Source: Streptomyces sp. JB150
GTDB taxonomy: Bacteria; Actinomycetota; Actinomycetes; Streptomycetales; Streptomycetaceae
Direction: 5' to 3'
Assembly: GCF_011193355.1 (NCBI RefSeq)
Contig: NZ_CP049780.1
Location: 3,981,085-4,045,084 of the forward strand
DNA length: 64,000 nt
Position numbers and translations under genes: made by a program. Positions 24,405 to 35,000 of the stretch are shown here, one piece after another; positions within the stretch are counted from its first letter, which is position 1, and each line of letters begins with the position of its first letter. The notes below the pieces were generated by a model. That model had not been told where the DNA came from. It did no database searches and saw only the letters and a program-made list of their open reading frames with translations.

Positions 24405-26002
24405 CGGCGCCGCAGTCCCGCCAGCCCGGCCGTCACCAGCGCCGCCGCCAGCGCGGTGAGGAGGACCAGCGGCGTCCAGTCCGGCTCCCCGCCCGGCAGC
24501 TTCGGGAGGTGGCCGAACGGGGAGAGGTCCAGCACCGCCCGCGGTACGTCCAGCGCGGGCCCGATCCAGCCGAGCAGCAGCGCCGCCCCGGCGACCGCCC
24601 ACGCGGCCGTCGCCGCCCGGGGCAGCAGACCGTGCAGCAGGACCGCCACCCCGCCGATCACCCACACCGCGGGCACCTGCGCCAGGCACGCGCCCAGCAC
24701 CGGCCCGACCCGCTCGCCGTGACCCAGGGCGAAGCCCAGCCCCGCCAGCAGCATGATCAGGACCGTACCGCCGAACGCCACGGCGAGATGGCCGGCGGCC
24801 CACCGGAGCCGCCCCACCGCGGTCGCCAGCACCGGCTCCGCCCGGCCGGAGGTCTCCTCGCCGTGCAGGCGCAGCACCGAGGCGACGATGTACAGCGCCG
24901 CGACCAGTCCCAGCATTCCGATCATGGCCGACAGGAACGCGTCGGTCAGGCCGGCCTGTCCGCCCATCCGCTCGATGATCCGCCGCGCGTTGTCGTTGTC
25001 GCCGACCAGGTCGGCCGCGCCCTCTGTCATCCCGCCGTAGACGACACCGGCGAGCAGGAAGCCGATGCTCCAGCCGAGCACGCCGCCCCGTTGCAGCCGC
25101 CAGGCGAGCGCGCCCGCGGTGCCGAGGCGTCCGGCGGCCGGACCGGACCGGGCGGGCAGGAAGCTCATGCCGATGTCCCGGCGTCCGGCGAGTGCGTAGG
25201 CGACCGCTCCCTGGAGCAGGGCGGCGCCCGCGAACAGCAGCAGCACCCACCACCGTTCGCCGGCGAACGCCCGCAGGTTCTCCAGCCAGCCCAGCGGCGA
25301 CAGCCAGGTCAGGACGTGCGAGCCGTCGTCGGTGGCCGAGTCGCCCGCGGCGCGCAGCACGAACGCGGTGCCCAGCACCGCCGCCGTGAGCCCGCGGGCC
25401 AGCCGGGCGCTCTCGGTGAACTGGGCGACGATCGCCGCCATCGTCGCGAACACCATGCCGGTTCCGGCGACGCCGAGCCCGAAGGCGAGTGCGCCGGTGC
25501 CGCCCTGGGCGGCGAGTCCGCCCGCGATCAGCAGCGCGAGGGCGGTGTTGGCGACGGCCGCGGTGAGCAGCGCGGCGGTGAGCGGGGCGCGGCGGCCGAC
25601 CACCGCGGAGGAGATCAGCTCCTGACGGCCGCTCTCCTCCTCGTCGCGGGTGTGCCGGACGACGAGGAGCAGGCTCGTCACGGCGGCGAGCGCGGCCGCG
25701 TAGACCCCGGCGCGCCAGACGGTCAGGGCGCCGTAGGACTCGCCGAAGACCGGGCCGACCATGGCGCGCAGCGAGGCATTGGTCTCCATCTGACGCAGGA
25801 GGCCGGCGCGCTCGGCCGCCGTGCCGTACAGGCCCTTGAGCGTGTTCGGCATGGACAGCACCATCAGCGCGTTGACGCCGACCCAGAGCGGGATGGTCAG
25901 CCGGTCGCGGCGCAGCGCGAAGCGCAGCAGGGTGCCGGTGCCGGCCAGCGGGCGCGAGCCGCCGCCGGGCCGTGCGGCGAGGACGGTGGCGGCGGCGGTC
26001 AT
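24386..26002 (-). CDS. ABC transporter permease, antibiotic/polyketide exporter type
   Basis: This 538-residue membrane protein has about 12 helices in two similar halves and matches large single-chain actinobacterial permeases named antibiotic or polyketide exporters ([15 protein letters not shown] at the start, [15 protein letters not shown] and [22 protein letters not shown] in the equivalent cytoplasmic loops of each half). It would pair with the ATPase encoded just upstream, whose stop overlaps its ATG. The substrate is unknown; the divergent MarR gene suggests drug- or stress-responsive export. Confidence 0.88.
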   Translation of the reverse strand: MTAAATVLAARPGGGSRPLAGTGTLLRFALRRDRLTIPLWVGVNALMVLSMPNTLKGLYGTAAERAGLLRQMETNASLRAMVGPVFGESYGALTVWRAGVYAAALAAVTSLLLVVRHTRDEEESGRQELISSAVVGRRAPLTAALLTAAVANTALALLIAGGLAAQGGTGALAFGLGVAGTGMVFATMAAIVAQFTESARLARGLTAAVLGTAFVLRAAGDSATDDGSHVLTWLSPLGWLENLRAFAGERWWVLLLFAGAALLQGAVAYALAGRRDIGMSFLPARSGPAAGRLGTAGALAWRLQRGGVLGWSIGFLLAGVVYGGMTEGAADLVGDNDNARRIIERMGGQAGLTDAFLSAMIGMLGLVAALYIVASVLRLHGEETSGRAEPVLATAVGRLRWAAGHLAVAFGGTVLIMLLAGLGFALGHGERVGPVLGACLAQVPAVWVIGGVAVLLHGLLPRAATAAWAVAGAALLLGWIGPALDVPRAVLDLSPFGHLPKLPGGEPDWTPLVLLTALAAALVTAGLAGLRRRDLVTS

Positions 26003-26904
26003 CGGGCCGCCTCCGGCGCCGGCTCGTCCTGGTAGTGCCGCAGGAACAGCTCCTCCAGGGTGGGCGGGGTCGAGGTCAGCGAGCGCACGCCCGCCTCGCT
26101 GAGCTGCCGCAGTACGGCGTCGAGCTTGTCGGTGTCGACCTGGAGCCGGACCCGCCGCCCCTGGACGTCGAGATCGTGCACGCCGGGCAGCCGGGCCAGC
26201 CCGTTCGGCGGTCCGGCCAGCTCGGCGCTGACGCTGGTGCGGGTCAGATGCCGCAGCTCGGCGAGCGATCCGCTCTCCACGGTCCGCCCCTTGCGGATGA
26301 TGCTGACCCGGTCGCACAGCTCCTCCACCTCGCTGAGGATGTGAGAGGAGAGCAGGATCGTCCGCCCGCGCGCGCGTTCCTCCGCCACGCACCGCTGGAA
26401 GACCTCCTCCATCAGCGGGTCGAGTCCGGAGGTCGGCTCGTCGAGGACCAGCAGGTCGACGTCGGAGGCGAACGCGGCGACCAGGGCGACCTTCTGCCGG
26501 TTGCCCTTGGAGTACGTCCGGCCCTTCTTCGTCGGGTCCAGCTCGAACCGCTCGGTCAGCTCGGCCCGCCGTCGCGTGTCGAGTCCGCCGCGCAGCCTGC
26601 CGTACAGGTCGATGACCTCGCCCCCGGAGAGGTTGCGCCACAGCGTCACGTCGCCGGGGACGTAGGCGATACGGCGGTGCAGGTCCACGGCGTCTGCCCA
26701 CGGGTCGCGGCCGAGCACCCGCGCGCTGCCGGAGTCGGCGCGCAGCAGGCCGAGCAGGACCCGGATGGCGGTGGACTTGCCGGCTCCGTTGGGCCCGAGG
26801 AAGCCGTGGACCTCGCCCGCCTCCACGTCCAGGTCGAGTCCGTCGAGTGCCCGTGTCCGGCCGAACGACTTGCGCAGTCCGGAAACGGTGATGGCCTTCG
26901 TCAT
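25999..26904 (-). CDS. ABC transporter ATP-binding protein
   Basis: The 301-residue ATPase has Walker A G37-PNGAGKST, a signature region [15 protein letters not shown] (degenerate for LSGGQ, as often in this subgroup), Walker [13 protein letters not shown] and the H-loop SSHIL. A C-terminal extension ([10 protein letters not shown]) is typical of the DrrA/exporter type. ATG 26904 is chosen; a frame from 26925 would start inside the promoter. A leaderless promoter fits: TTCACA, 17 bases, TACGTT, seven bases, ATG on the reverse strand. It is cotranscribed with the permease by ATGA overlap. Confidence 0.9.
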   Translation of the reverse strand: MTKAITVSGLRKSFGRTRALDGLDLDVEAGEVHGFLGPNGAGKSTAIRVLLGLLRADSGSARVLGRDPWADAVDLHRRIAYVPGDVTLWRNLSGGEVIDLYGRLRGGLDTRRRAELTERFELDPTKKGRTYSKGNRQKVALVAAFASDVDLLVLDEPTSGLDPLMEEVFQRCVAEERARGRTILLSSHILSEVEELCDRVSIIRKGRTVESGSLAELRHLTRTSVSAELAGPPNGLARLPGVHDLDVQGRRVRLQVDTDKLDAVLRQLSEAGVRSLTSTPPTLEELFLRHYQDEPAPEAAR

Positions 26905-26911
26905 GCTTCGG

Positions 26912-26971
26912 AACGTACGCTTCATTCAGAAATTTGTGAAGTTAAGGAAGCGTATAAATCACCGTTAGACT
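26912..26971. promoter_or_regulatory. divergent promoters and candidate MarR operator
   Basis: On the reverse strand, the -35 TTCACA (26940-26935), 17-base spacer and -10 TACGTT (26917-26912) serve the ABC operon. On the forward strand, TTAAGG (26942) and TAGACT (26966-26971) with an 18-base spacer serve the MarR gene. TACGCTTC at 26916-26923 and GAAGCGTA at 26947-26954 form a perfect eight-base inverted repeat spanning both promoters. An inner CTTCA/TGAAG pair (26920-26941) overlaps the ABC core promoter. The region is strikingly AT-rich. Confidence 0.6.
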
Positions 26972-27007
26972 CGGACGGGACCGGCCCGACGGCGCTGAAC
27001 CGGGGAG

Positions 27008-27526
27008 ATGATCGAGGGCATGACGGACGTAGCCGGAGCGGCGCACGGCGTGGCGCGCGATCCCGAGACGGTCTCCCGGTTCGTGGAGCACTTCGCGGCG
27101 CAGCTCGTCGAGGCGGGCGTGCCGCGGATGCCGGCCCGTGTCTTCGCCGCGTTGCTCGCCTCCGACAGCGGCGCCCTCACCTCCGCCGAGCTGGGCGAAC
27201 AGCTCAGGATCAGCCCCGCCGCGGTCTCCGGCGCCGTCCGCTACCTGGCCCAGGTCCACCTGGTCTCCCGCGAACGCGAGCCCGGCTCCCGGCGCGAGCG
27301 CTACCGGGTGCACAACGACCAGTGGTACGAGGCGCTGACCAACCGCGAGGCGATCATCAAGCGCTGGGAGGACGCGCTCCGCGAGGGCGTCACCAGTCTC
27401 GGCCCCGACACCCCCGCGGGCCGCCGCCTCGCCGAGACGCTCGCCTTCTTCGAGTTCGTGGAGGACGAGCTGGAGACGCTGATGGCGCGGTGGCGCGAGC
27501 GGCGGCAGGAGCTGTTCGGCCGATGA
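27008..27526 (+). CDS. MarR/GbsR-type transcriptional regulator
   Basis: This protein of about 172 residues has a winged helix (LTSAELGEQLRISPAAVSGAVRYLAQVHLVSRERE, roughly residues 62-97) and C-terminal helices for dimerisation (FFEFVEDELETLMARW). It lies divergent from the drug-type ABC exporter, the usual position of its repressor, and the inverted repeat in the shared spacer is a likely site. The start is uncertain: ATG 27008 has GGGGAG directly against it, and ATG 27020 (MTDVAG) is 12 bases from the same GGGGAG. Confidence 0.85.
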   Translation: MIEGMTDVAGAAHGVARDPETVSRFVEHFAAQLVEAGVPRMPARVFAALLASDSGALTSAELGEQLRISPAAVSGAVRYLAQVHLVSREREPGSRRERYRVHNDQWYEALTNREAIIKRWEDALREGVTSLGPDTPAGRRLAETLAFFEFVEDELETLMARWRERRQELFGR

Positions 27527-27530
27527 CCTC

Positions 27531-27551
27531 GTGATCCGCCGAAAGGATCAC
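27531..27551 (+). terminator. small hairpin after MarR gene
   Basis: GTGATCC, seven bases, GGATCAC is a perfect seven-base stem four bases after the MarR stop codon. It is a weak terminator candidate or an operator for the Uma2 gene. Confidence 0.4.
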
Positions 27552-27614
27552 ATGACCGTAGTCGTTTCACTACCGCTGGGTGCTGCCTGGTCTGCGGCGA
27601 GGGGAGGGCGCATC

Positions 27615-28244
27615 ATGACGTTGATGACTGAGCGACCGACGACAAGCGGCACCGAGGCCGGCAGCTTCGAAGAGCTGCTCGACACCCTCGACAAGTGGGA
27701 CGTGCCCGGCTTCAGGGCCGAGGTCATCCGGGGGAGCATCGTCTTGTCGCCGTGGTCCAGGGGTTACTACGAGGACGTCATGGAGCTGATCTGCGATCAG
27801 CTGCGACCGCACATGCCCGACGGGCACCGCCTCAGTTACAGCCCCTTCCTCTACGTCTTCCCCGGCGAAGAACGCGCCTACGGGCCGGACATCCACGTGG
27901 CGCCGCGGCAGATCTTCAGGACGACCAGCACCCGCCTCGACGGCGAAGCCCTGACCCTGGCCGCCGAGCTGACCTCCTCCGCCACCCGCGACGACGACCT
28001 GACGGACAAGGTCGTGGTCTACGGCAGGGCCGGTGTCCCCGTGTACCTGCTGCTGGACATGCAGGAGGAGCAGGCCACCGTCTTCTGGGACCCCTCTCCC
28101 AAGGGGTACGAATCCCGTCAGACGAGGCCGTTCGGGGAGAAACTGACCCTGCCCGCCCCGTTCCGGTGCGCCCTCGACACCAGCGGCTTCCGGGCGCCCC
28201 GGCAGCAGGCCGAAGAGCGCGAGCGGGAACAGGCCGGGGACTGA
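27615..28244 (+). CDS. Uma2-family (DUF820) endonuclease-fold protein
   Basis: This protein of about 209 residues has the restriction-endonuclease-like fold of the Uma2 family: WDVPGFRAEVIRGSIVLSP, GPDIHVAP (a catalytic-type Asp), LAAELTSSATRDDDLTDKVVVYGRAGVPVYLLLD. A lysine comes after the ELTS strand, and a coiled, charged tail (AEEREREQ) follows. Streptomycetes carry many copies; their target and role are unknown. ATG 27615 has GGGGAGGG six bases upstream and is preferred over ATG 27531. Its end is two bases from the convergent DAG-kinase-like gene. Confidence 0.85.
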   Translation: MTLMTERPTTSGTEAGSFEELLDTLDKWDVPGFRAEVIRGSIVLSPWSRGYYEDVMELICDQLRPHMPDGHRLSYSPFLYVFPGEERAYGPDIHVAPRQIFRTTSTRLDGEALTLAAELTSSATRDDDLTDKVVVYGRAGVPVYLLLDMQEEQATVFWDPSPKGYESRQTRPFGEKLTLPAPFRCALDTSGFRAPRQQAEEREREQAGD

Positions 28245-28245
28245 C

Positions 28246-29127
28246 TCACCCGCCCGGCGCCGGGACCATCAACCCCAGTGCCCCCTCCGACACCGTCCAC
28301 GTCCGGCGCCGCACCGGCCCGGTGACCTGGGTGTCGGCGCGGTAGCGGAAGGCGGGACCGGTCACCGTGATCCTGCGGCCCTCCGCGCGCAGCGGCGTGG
28401 CCGCCGCGCCCACCGACAGGGGGCGTACCTCGACCTCGGCGAGGCCGGAGGGGCCCGGGATCACCGAGACGGCCGTCAGGGGCTGGCCGAGGTCCACCAG
28501 GGTGCGCCCGTCGACCTCGACCCGCAGCCGGGCCGGCCCGGCGGGGCTCGGCGGGGCGACGGTGGCCACCCGGGCGGGGCGCGGCGGTACGAGGGTGCGG
28601 ACCAGTGACTGGCAGGTCCGCAGCCACGGCCGGCTCACCGCGGTGGCCCCCTCCGGTGCCGTACGCCCGCCCGGCAGCGGCGGGATGCCGACCCCGCCGA
28701 CCACCACCCCGTCGCTGTCGTCCACGAGCAGGTCCAGCCGCCGCTCCGCGCCCTCCAGCACCGCCCGCGCCGCCGCCACCGTGCCCGTCGGCACCCCGAG
28801 GGACCGGGCCAGCGACAGCACCCCGGAACCGCTGCCGACCGGCACCAGCGACAGCACACATCCGGCCAGGTCCCGCTGCCGGTGCAGAACGGACACGGCC
28901 CGCACCAGCGCCCGGTCGTCACCGACCACGACCGGGCGCCGGGAGCCGCGCCGGGCGAGCATCCGGGCGAATTCCTCCGGACCGTCCGGCAGGCACACCT
29001 TGGTGGCCGCACCCGCGCTGAGCACGTCTTTCGCGATTCGCGCGGACTCCGAGTCCACTCGCCGGGCAACCGGATCGATGATCACCAACAGCTGCTCGGA
29101 CGTCGCGGAAGTCGCCACCTCGGTCAT
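28246..29127 (-). CDS. diacylglycerol kinase-like (DAGK catalytic fold) protein
   Basis: This 293-residue protein resembles lipid kinases of the DAGK/YegS group: IDPVARRVDSESARIAKDVL at the start, VVVGDDRALVRAVSVL in place of the GGDGT loop, VPVGSGSGVLSLARSLGVP, and a beta-rich second half. The nucleotide loop reads GDDRA rather than GGDGT, so catalysis is uncertain. Members would phosphorylate diacylglycerol or another lipid alcohol at the membrane. ATG 29127 is chosen over the longer frame from 29256, which would run through a hairpin. It is divergent from purA. Confidence 0.7.
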   Translation of the reverse strand: MTEVATSATSEQLLVIIDPVARRVDSESARIAKDVLSAGAATKVCLPDGPEEFARMLARRGSRRPVVVGDDRALVRAVSVLHRQRDLAGCVLSLVPVGSGSGVLSLARSLGVPTGTVAAARAVLEGAERRLDLLVDDSDGVVVGGVGIPPLPGGRTAPEGATAVSRPWLRTCQSLVRTLVPPRPARVATVAPPSPAGPARLRVEVDGRTLVDLGQPLTAVSVIPGPSGLAEVEVRPLSVGAAATPLRAEGRRITVTGPAFRYRADTQVTGPVRRRTWTVSEGALGLMVPAPGG

Positions 29128-29144
29128 GCCTCGCTTCCTCGGGT

Positions 29145-29188
29145 AGCATCTTTGTGCAAGAGCCCCTTGCGCTATTGCGCCAGGGGCT
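29145..29188 (+). promoter_or_regulatory. purA upstream promoter and 5'-leader hairpin
   Basis: TAGCAT at 29145-29150 is a possible forward -10 box. Eleven bases later an interrupted hairpin forms from AGCCCCT (29161-29167) pairing with AGGGGCT (29182-29188), with inner TGCGC/GCGC pairing. A transcript from here would carry the hairpin at its 5' end and a leader of about 155 bases before purA. It could also be a terminator-like barrier between the divergent genes. Confidence 0.4.
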
Positions 29189-29314
29189 TCGTCTATTCCG
29201 GGGCATCCGGTCCGACGGGTTGCGGCCAAAGAAGGTCGCCGGTGTACGAGGCACACTCCGTGTCACGCGCACCCCTGACCTTGGACATGCCCCGCCCGGA
29301 AGGGGTGTACGCGC

Positions 29315-30598
29315 GTGCCCGCACTTGTGCTGCTCGGTGCTCAGTGGGGTGACGAAGGCAAGGGAAAGGCGACGGACCTGCTCGGTGGATCCGTCGACTA
29401 CGTGGTGCGTTACCAGGGCGGCAACAACGCCGGCCACACGGTAGTCGTGGGCGATCAGAAGTACGCCCTCCACCTGCTCCCTTCCGGAATCCTGTCCCCC
29501 GGCTGTACGCCGGTCATCGGTAACGGCGTCGTCGTCGACCCGTCGGTCCTGCTCTCCGAGCTGAGCGGGCTGAACGAGCGCGGCGTCGACACGTCGAAGC
29601 TCCTGATCAGCGGTAACGCGCACATCATCACGCCGTACAACGTGACCGTCGACAAGGTGACGGAACGCTTCCTCGGCAAGCGCAAGATCGGCACCACCGG
29701 CCGCGGCATCGGCCCGACCTACGCCGACAAGATCAACCGCGTGGGCATCCGCGTCCAGGACCTCTACGACGAGTCGATCCTGCGCCAGAAGGTCGAGGCG
29801 GCGCTCGACGTCAAGAACCAGATCCTCACCAAGCTGTACAACCGCCGCGCCATCGCCGTGGACCAGGTGGTCGAGGAGCTGCTGGGCTACGCGGAGCAGA
29901 TCCGGCCGTACGTCGCCGACACCGTCCTCGTGCTGAACAAGGCGCTCGACGAGGACAAGGTCGTGCTCTTCGAGGGCGGCCAGGGCACCCTCCTCGACAT
30001 CGACCACGGCACGTACCCGTTCGTGACCTCGTCGAACCCGACCGCGGGCGGCGCCTGCACCGGCGCCGGCGTGGGCCCGACCCGGATCAGCCGCGTCATC
30101 GGCATCCTCAAGGCGTACACCACGCGCGTCGGCGCCGGCCCGTTCCCGACCGAGCTGTTCGACGAGGACGGCGAGGCACTGCGCCGAATCGGCGGCGAGC
30201 GGGGCGTCACCACCGGCCGCGACCGCCGCTGCGGCTGGTTCGACGCGGTCATCGCCCGCTACGCGACCCGCGTGAACGGCCTGACCGACTTCTTCCTCAC
30301 CAAGCTCGACGTGCTCACCGGCTGGGAGCAGATCCCCGTCTGCGTCGCCTACGAGATCGACGGCAAGCGCGTCGAGGAGCTGCCGTACTCGCAGACCGAC
30401 TTCCACCACGCGAAGCCGATCTACGAGATGCTGCCGGGCTGGTCGGAAGACATCAGCAAGGCCAAGACCTTCTCCGACCTGCCGAAGAACGCCCAGGCGT
30501 ACGTCAAGGCGCTGGAGGAGATGTCCGGCGCCCCGATCTCCGCGATCGGCGTGGGCCCGGGCCGGGACGAGACGATCCAGATCAACTCGTTCATCTGA
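29315..30598 (+). CDS. purA: adenylosuccinate synthase
   Basis: PurA joins IMP and aspartate with GTP to form adenylosuccinate, the first committed step to AMP. The 427-residue protein has the P-loop-like [67 protein letters not shown], and [12 protein letters not shown]. The GTG start has GGAAGGGG nine bases upstream. It is monocistronic, with a strong terminator at 30658. Confidence 0.97.
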   Translation: MPALVLLGAQWGDEGKGKATDLLGGSVDYVVRYQGGNNAGHTVVVGDQKYALHLLPSGILSPGCTPVIGNGVVVDPSVLLSELSGLNERGVDTSKLLISGNAHIITPYNVTVDKVTERFLGKRKIGTTGRGIGPTYADKINRVGIRVQDLYDESILRQKVEAALDVKNQILTKLYNRRAIAVDQVVEELLGYAEQIRPYVADTVLVLNKALDEDKVVLFEGGQGTLLDIDHGTYPFVTSSNPTAGGACTGAGVGPTRISRVIGILKAYTTRVGAGPFPTELFDEDGEALRRIGGERGVTTGRDRRCGWFDAVIARYATRVNGLTDFFLTKLDVLTGWEQIPVCVAYEIDGKRVEELPYSQTDFHHAKPIYEMLPGWSEDISKAKTFSDLPKNAQAYVKALEEMSGAPISAIGVGPGRDETIQINSFI

Positions 30599-30657
30599 GT
30601 CGTTCGTCCGAGGCACGCGAGAAGCCAGAAGCACCCGCGGAACCGGACCGCGGAACC

Positions 30658-30688
30658 GAGGACCCCGCCGTGCACCGGCGGGGTCCTC
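30658..30688 (+). terminator. hairpin terminator after purA
   Basis: GAGGACCCCGCCG and its exact complement (30676-30688) make a 13-base stem with a five-base loop. No T-run follows. Confidence 0.8.
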
Positions 30689-30822
30689 GGGCGTCCGGCG
30701 TCCCTGGGCGGCCGAGGGCTCCGGGCGCCGGGGTCATCCGTTCGGTGGACCCCCGCCTCGTCCCTTCCGGGCGCCGGACGTACCCGGTGCGCCGACGGGC
30801 CGGCCCGGCGGGCGGCCACAGC

Positions 30823-31398
30823 ATGGACGTCATGCAGAACATCAAGCGCATCCCCCGCCGCACCCGCCTCCTCACCGGCGGTGCCCTCGTCGCCGCCGTC
30901 ACCCTCGGTACCGTCGGCGCGGTCTCCGCCGGTGCCGGCTCCCCGGCCCACGGCGCCCCCGCCGCCGTTCAGGCCGACGCGGGGAACCGGGACCTGTTCC
31001 AGACCTCCCACCTGACGATCGACGCCGCGACCGAGACCGCGCGGGCCGCGCTGGACGCCGCCGGGCAGGAGGGGCAGCGGGTCACCGTCGCCGTCGTCGA
31101 CCGCGACGGCAACACGCTCGTCACCCTGCGCGGCGACGGCGCCGGACCGCAGTCCTACGAGTCCGCCGAGCGCAAGGCGTACACCGCCGTCTCCTGGAAC
31201 GCCCCCACCTCCGAGCTGGCCAGGCGGCTGCAGAACGCGCCGAACCTGAACGACATCCCCGGCACGCTCTTCCTCGCCGGCGGCGTGCCCGTCACCGCCA
31301 AGGGCGCCCCCGTCGCGGGCATCGGCGTCGCGGGCGCGCCCTCGGGCGACCTGGACGAGAAGTTCGCGCGGGCCGGCGCCGCCGCCCTGGACGACTGA
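30823..31398 (+). CDS. HbpS/GlcG-family heme-binding-like exported protein
   Basis: This protein of about 191 residues has an Arg-rich, hydrophobic signal sequence (ending near AGAGSPAHGAPA), then a GlcG/HbpS domain: LTIDAATETARAALDAAG, VTVAVVDRDGNTLVTLRGDGA, SAERKAYTAVSW, and FLAGGVPVTAKGAPVAGIGVAGAPSG. In Streptomyces, HbpS is an extracellular heme-binding protein that works with the SenS/SenR two-component system. No senSR-like pair lies beside this gene, so its partner is unknown. ATG 30823 or 30832 could be the start; neither has a strong ribosome site. Confidence 0.8.
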   Translation: MDVMQNIKRIPRRTRLLTGGALVAAVTLGTVGAVSAGAGSPAHGAPAAVQADAGNRDLFQTSHLTIDAATETARAALDAAGQEGQRVTVAVVDRDGNTLVTLRGDGAGPQSYESAERKAYTAVSWNAPTSELARRLQNAPNLNDIPGTLFLAGGVPVTAKGAPVAGIGVAGAPSGDLDEKFARAGAAALDD

Positions 31399-31600
31399 CC
31401 CGGCCGCCGTGCGCGGTACGCCCACCGCGCTGCGCCACCTGACCCGCCCGGCGAGTTCCCCCACCCTCCGCATCACCGTGCTGTGACTGTGATGTGCCGG
31501 GAACTGGCAAGTGGGTAAAGGGAGTTGGGGAGAGAGGGACACGTGAGCGGCGGGTGCGGCGCGAGCGGTACGGCCGCGGCCGCCGGGGGAGGAGCGGGGG

Positions 31601-32035
31601 ATGCGGTTCACACTCGGCGTGCAGGCGGCGAGCGGCGACCACGCGGGCGCCACGGACGAGTTGTACGACTGGCTGCGGCAGGATCCCGAACTGCGCGGCG
31701 TGGTGCGGCGCGACCTCGCGGACAGCGCGCCCGAGGGAGCGATGGGCGGTGCGTGGAGCGAGCTGCTCACCCTGCTGCTCGCCCCCGGCGGGCCCACCGC
31801 GGCGGCCGGCGCCGCCCTCGTCGTCTGGCTGCAGAACCGGCGCAGCAACGTGACCGTCACCATCAACCGGCCGGACGGCACCCAGCTGGTGGTCGCGTCC
31901 GAGAAGGTGCGGCCGCTGACCGCGGAGGGCACCGGCGAACTGGCCCAGCGGGTGGCGGAGGCCCTGCGGGAGCCCGCGGCCGGAGGCGACCCGGCCCCCG
32001 AGGACGGCTCCCGGCGGGCCGACGGGGCGCGCTGA
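31601..32035 (+). CDS. EACC1 family protein (effector-associated constant component 1)
   Basis: This 144-residue protein carries the EACC1 pattern: an N-terminal ATDELYDWLRQDPELRG helix, GAMGGAWSELLTLLLAPGGP, a hydrophobic helix (TAAAGAALVVWLQNRRSN), and a beta hairpin VTVTINRPDGTQLVVASEKV. A disordered acidic tail follows. The family has been described computationally as an invariant partner of variable effector genes in actinobacterial NTP-dependent conflict systems. GGGGGAGGAG precedes the ATG. The stop is two bases from the start of the caspase-STAND-WD40 gene, so they form a tight operon. Its biochemical role is unknown; it might signal to or gate the effector. Confidence 0.82.
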   Translation: MRFTLGVQAASGDHAGATDELYDWLRQDPELRGVVRRDLADSAPEGAMGGAWSELLTLLLAPGGPTAAAGAALVVWLQNRRSNVTVTINRPDGTQLVVASEKVRPLTAEGTGELAQRVAEALREPAAGGDPAPEDGSRRADGAR

Positions 32036-32037
32036 CC

Positions 32038-35000
32038 ATGCCGTTGGACGGAAGTGCCGCGCCGTCGGGGGGACGGTCCACGCCCTCGGGGCGAGGGCCG
32101 GACCTGACCGGGCCCGGCTGTCACGCGGTGGTGGTCGGCACGGGCACCCACCCGGGCGACCGGCTGCACGATCTCCCGGCGGCCGTCCCCTCGGCGCAGG
32201 CGCTGGCCGAGACGCTGCGCACCCACTGCGGCATGGGCGACCGGGTCCGCCTGCTGACGGATCCCGCCTCGCCCAGCGACGTGCTGGAGGCGCTCGCGGA
32301 GGCCGTCGACCGGGCGGCACCCACCGAGGAGCGGCCCGAGAGCGGCATCGTCGTGTTCTGCTTCGTCGGCCACGGTCTGCGCGGGCCGGGCGGACGGCTG
32401 TATCTGGCCACGGCCGCGACCAAGTCCCTCACCGACACCGCGCACTCGGTGCCCTACGCCGAGATCGAGCGCTACCTCGGCGACACCGCCGCCGCCGACC
32501 CGGTGCTCGTCCTCGACTGCTGCTTCGCCGGGAACGCCCGGGAACCCGGCCGCACCCCCGGCCCGGATCCGTTCGGCGCGTCCCGCCCCCAGGGCAGCTA
32601 TCTGCTCGGCTCCGCCCAGCGCAACACCCTCGCCTACGCCCCCAAGGGCGCTGAGTACACCCTGTTCACGGGCCACCTGCTGAGGCTGCTGCGCGAGGGC
32701 GACGCGGGCGCGGCCCGCCTGCTGACGCTCGGCGGGGTCTACCGGCTGCTCGACCAGCGGCTCCAGGGCGAGGCGGCCCGACCCTACGGCGGCGGCACCG
32801 CCCGCATGGCTGAACTGGTCCTCACCGAGAACCGCCGCTATCGCGCGCAGCCCGCGGCGGACGGCCCGGCGGCGCCGGACGACGACGCGGACGCCGTGTG
32901 CCCGTATCCGGGCCTGCGCCCGTTCCTGCCCGAACAGCACCACCTCTTCTTCGGCCGCGAGGAGATGACCGAGCGGCTGCTGGCCAGGGTCGCCGCGACC
33001 CGGCCCGGGGAACCGCTGGTCCTCCTCGGCAACTCCGGCGTCGGCAAGTCGTCGCTGCTGCGGGCCGGGCTGAGCGTGACGGCCCAGCGCGCCGGACTGG
33101 GTCCGGTGTGTCTGGTGCCCGCACCGGGCGCGCGGCCGTTCCGGCGGCTCGCCGAGGCGTGGGCGCAGGCCGTGGGCCGCCCGCTCGCCGACGTCGTACG
33201 CGATCTGGAGCGGGGACGCTTCACCCCGGCGCGGACCGAGCGGCAGGGGCAGACCGGGCCGCAGGGGCAGGCCGGGGGACAGGGCAGACCCGTGCCCGGG
33301 ATCCTCGTCGTCGACCAGCTGGAGCAGTACTTCACGCACGGCGCCGACGAGGACGAGCGCGCCCGGTTCGCCGCCGCGCTCACCGCGGCCGGCGGCCCGC
33401 GCGTGGTGCTGGCGCTGCGCGCCGACTACCACGGTGACGTCCTCGGCGACCCGCACCTCGCCCCGTTCGCGGAACGCGGCCACTTCGTCGTCCCCGCCCT
33501 GAACGACGCCGAGATCGAGGCGGCCATCGTCGAGCCCGCCCGGTACGCCGGGCTGCAGTGGGAGGCGGGCGTCCCGCGCATCCTGCTGCGCGAGGTGAAC
33601 GAGGAACGGCGCGGCGGACGCACCGGCGACGCGGCGGCCCTGCCGTATCTGGCGTACGTCCTCCAGGAGATCTGGCTGCGGCGGCGCGGCAGGACGCTCA
33701 CCTACGCCGCGTACCAGGAGGCGGGCGGCATCCGCGACGCGGTGGCGCGCGCCGCCGACCGGATCCACGACCACCTCGACGAGGACGGCCGCCGGCGGCT
33801 GCGCGCCCTGATGCTCGCCATGGTGCAGGTCGCCGACGGCGAGGGCCGGCTGGTGCGCCGCAGGGTGCCGCGCGAGGAACTGGCCGACGCGCGGGACCTG
33901 CTGCGCCTCCTCGCCGACGCCCACCTGGTCGTCGTGGACGAGGACGGCGGGGCACAGCTCGGCCACGACTCGCTGCTGCACGCCTGGCAGCGGTTGACCG
34001 GCTGGATCGAGGAGGCCCGCGGCGATCTGCTGCGGCTGCGGCGGCTGACGGCCGCGGCGGAGGGCTGGGACGAGGGCGGACGCGGGCCCAGCGGCCTGTG
34101 GCGGGGCTTCGACCTGCGCGAGGCGCGCGAGCTGGCCGCCGGCCGGACGGCCGGGGCGGCGCCCGTACGGCAGGTGGTGCGCGACTTCGTCGCCGCGAGC
34201 GAGGCCGCCGAGCGGCGGCGCCGCCGCGCCGTCCGCGCGTGGGTCTCCGTGCTGTCGGTGCTGACCCTGCTGGCGGCCTCCCTGGCGGGCTGGGCGTTCT
34301 ACGAGAACGGGCAGGCGGCGAGCCGGGAGCGGGCGCTGATCGCCAAGGAGATCGCCAACCGTGCCGACCGCATCCGCGACCGTGACCCCGGGACGGCGCT
34401 GCGCCTCAGCCTGGCCGCGTACAACACGGCCGAGACGGCGGAGACCCGCTCCGGTCTGTACGCGTCGGCGATCACCCTGACACCGGTGCACCTCACTCCG
34501 GCGAAGCCCCACCGCGAGCCCGTGCTGAACCTCGCCTACCGCCCGGACGGCAAGGCACTGGCCGCGAGCCACCGGGACGGCCGGGTGCGGCTGTGGGACC
34601 TGTCGGACCCCGGGCGGCCGGTGGAGGCGGGCCACTTCCGGCTGAACGGCCGACCCGCCCTCGCCCACCACCCCGCCAGGCCGCTGCTGGCCGCGCAGAC
34701 GGGTACGGAACTGACCTTGTGGAACACCGCGGACCCCCATCGGCCCCGGCGGCTGGTGCGCCTGCCGGTCGAGAGGAGCAGGACGGCGTTCAGCGTGGCG
34801 TTCAGCGGGGACGGCCGGACCCTGGCGTCCGGCGGCGACAAGGGCCGGCTGTGGCTGTGGGACGTCTCCGACCCGGCGCGGCCGGCGCTGCGCGCGCAGC
34901 GCACGGTGGCCGAGGCCGGGCTGATCTCCCTGGCGTTCACCCGAAACGGTCACCACCTGATCACCGGCAACGGCAACGGGCCGGGTGCGAACGGGCATCC

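Noticed and set aside
22425..25253. A 942-codon reverse open frame
   Set aside because: It is antisense to the response regulator and the P450, and out of frame with the ABC permease. No domain is recognisable.
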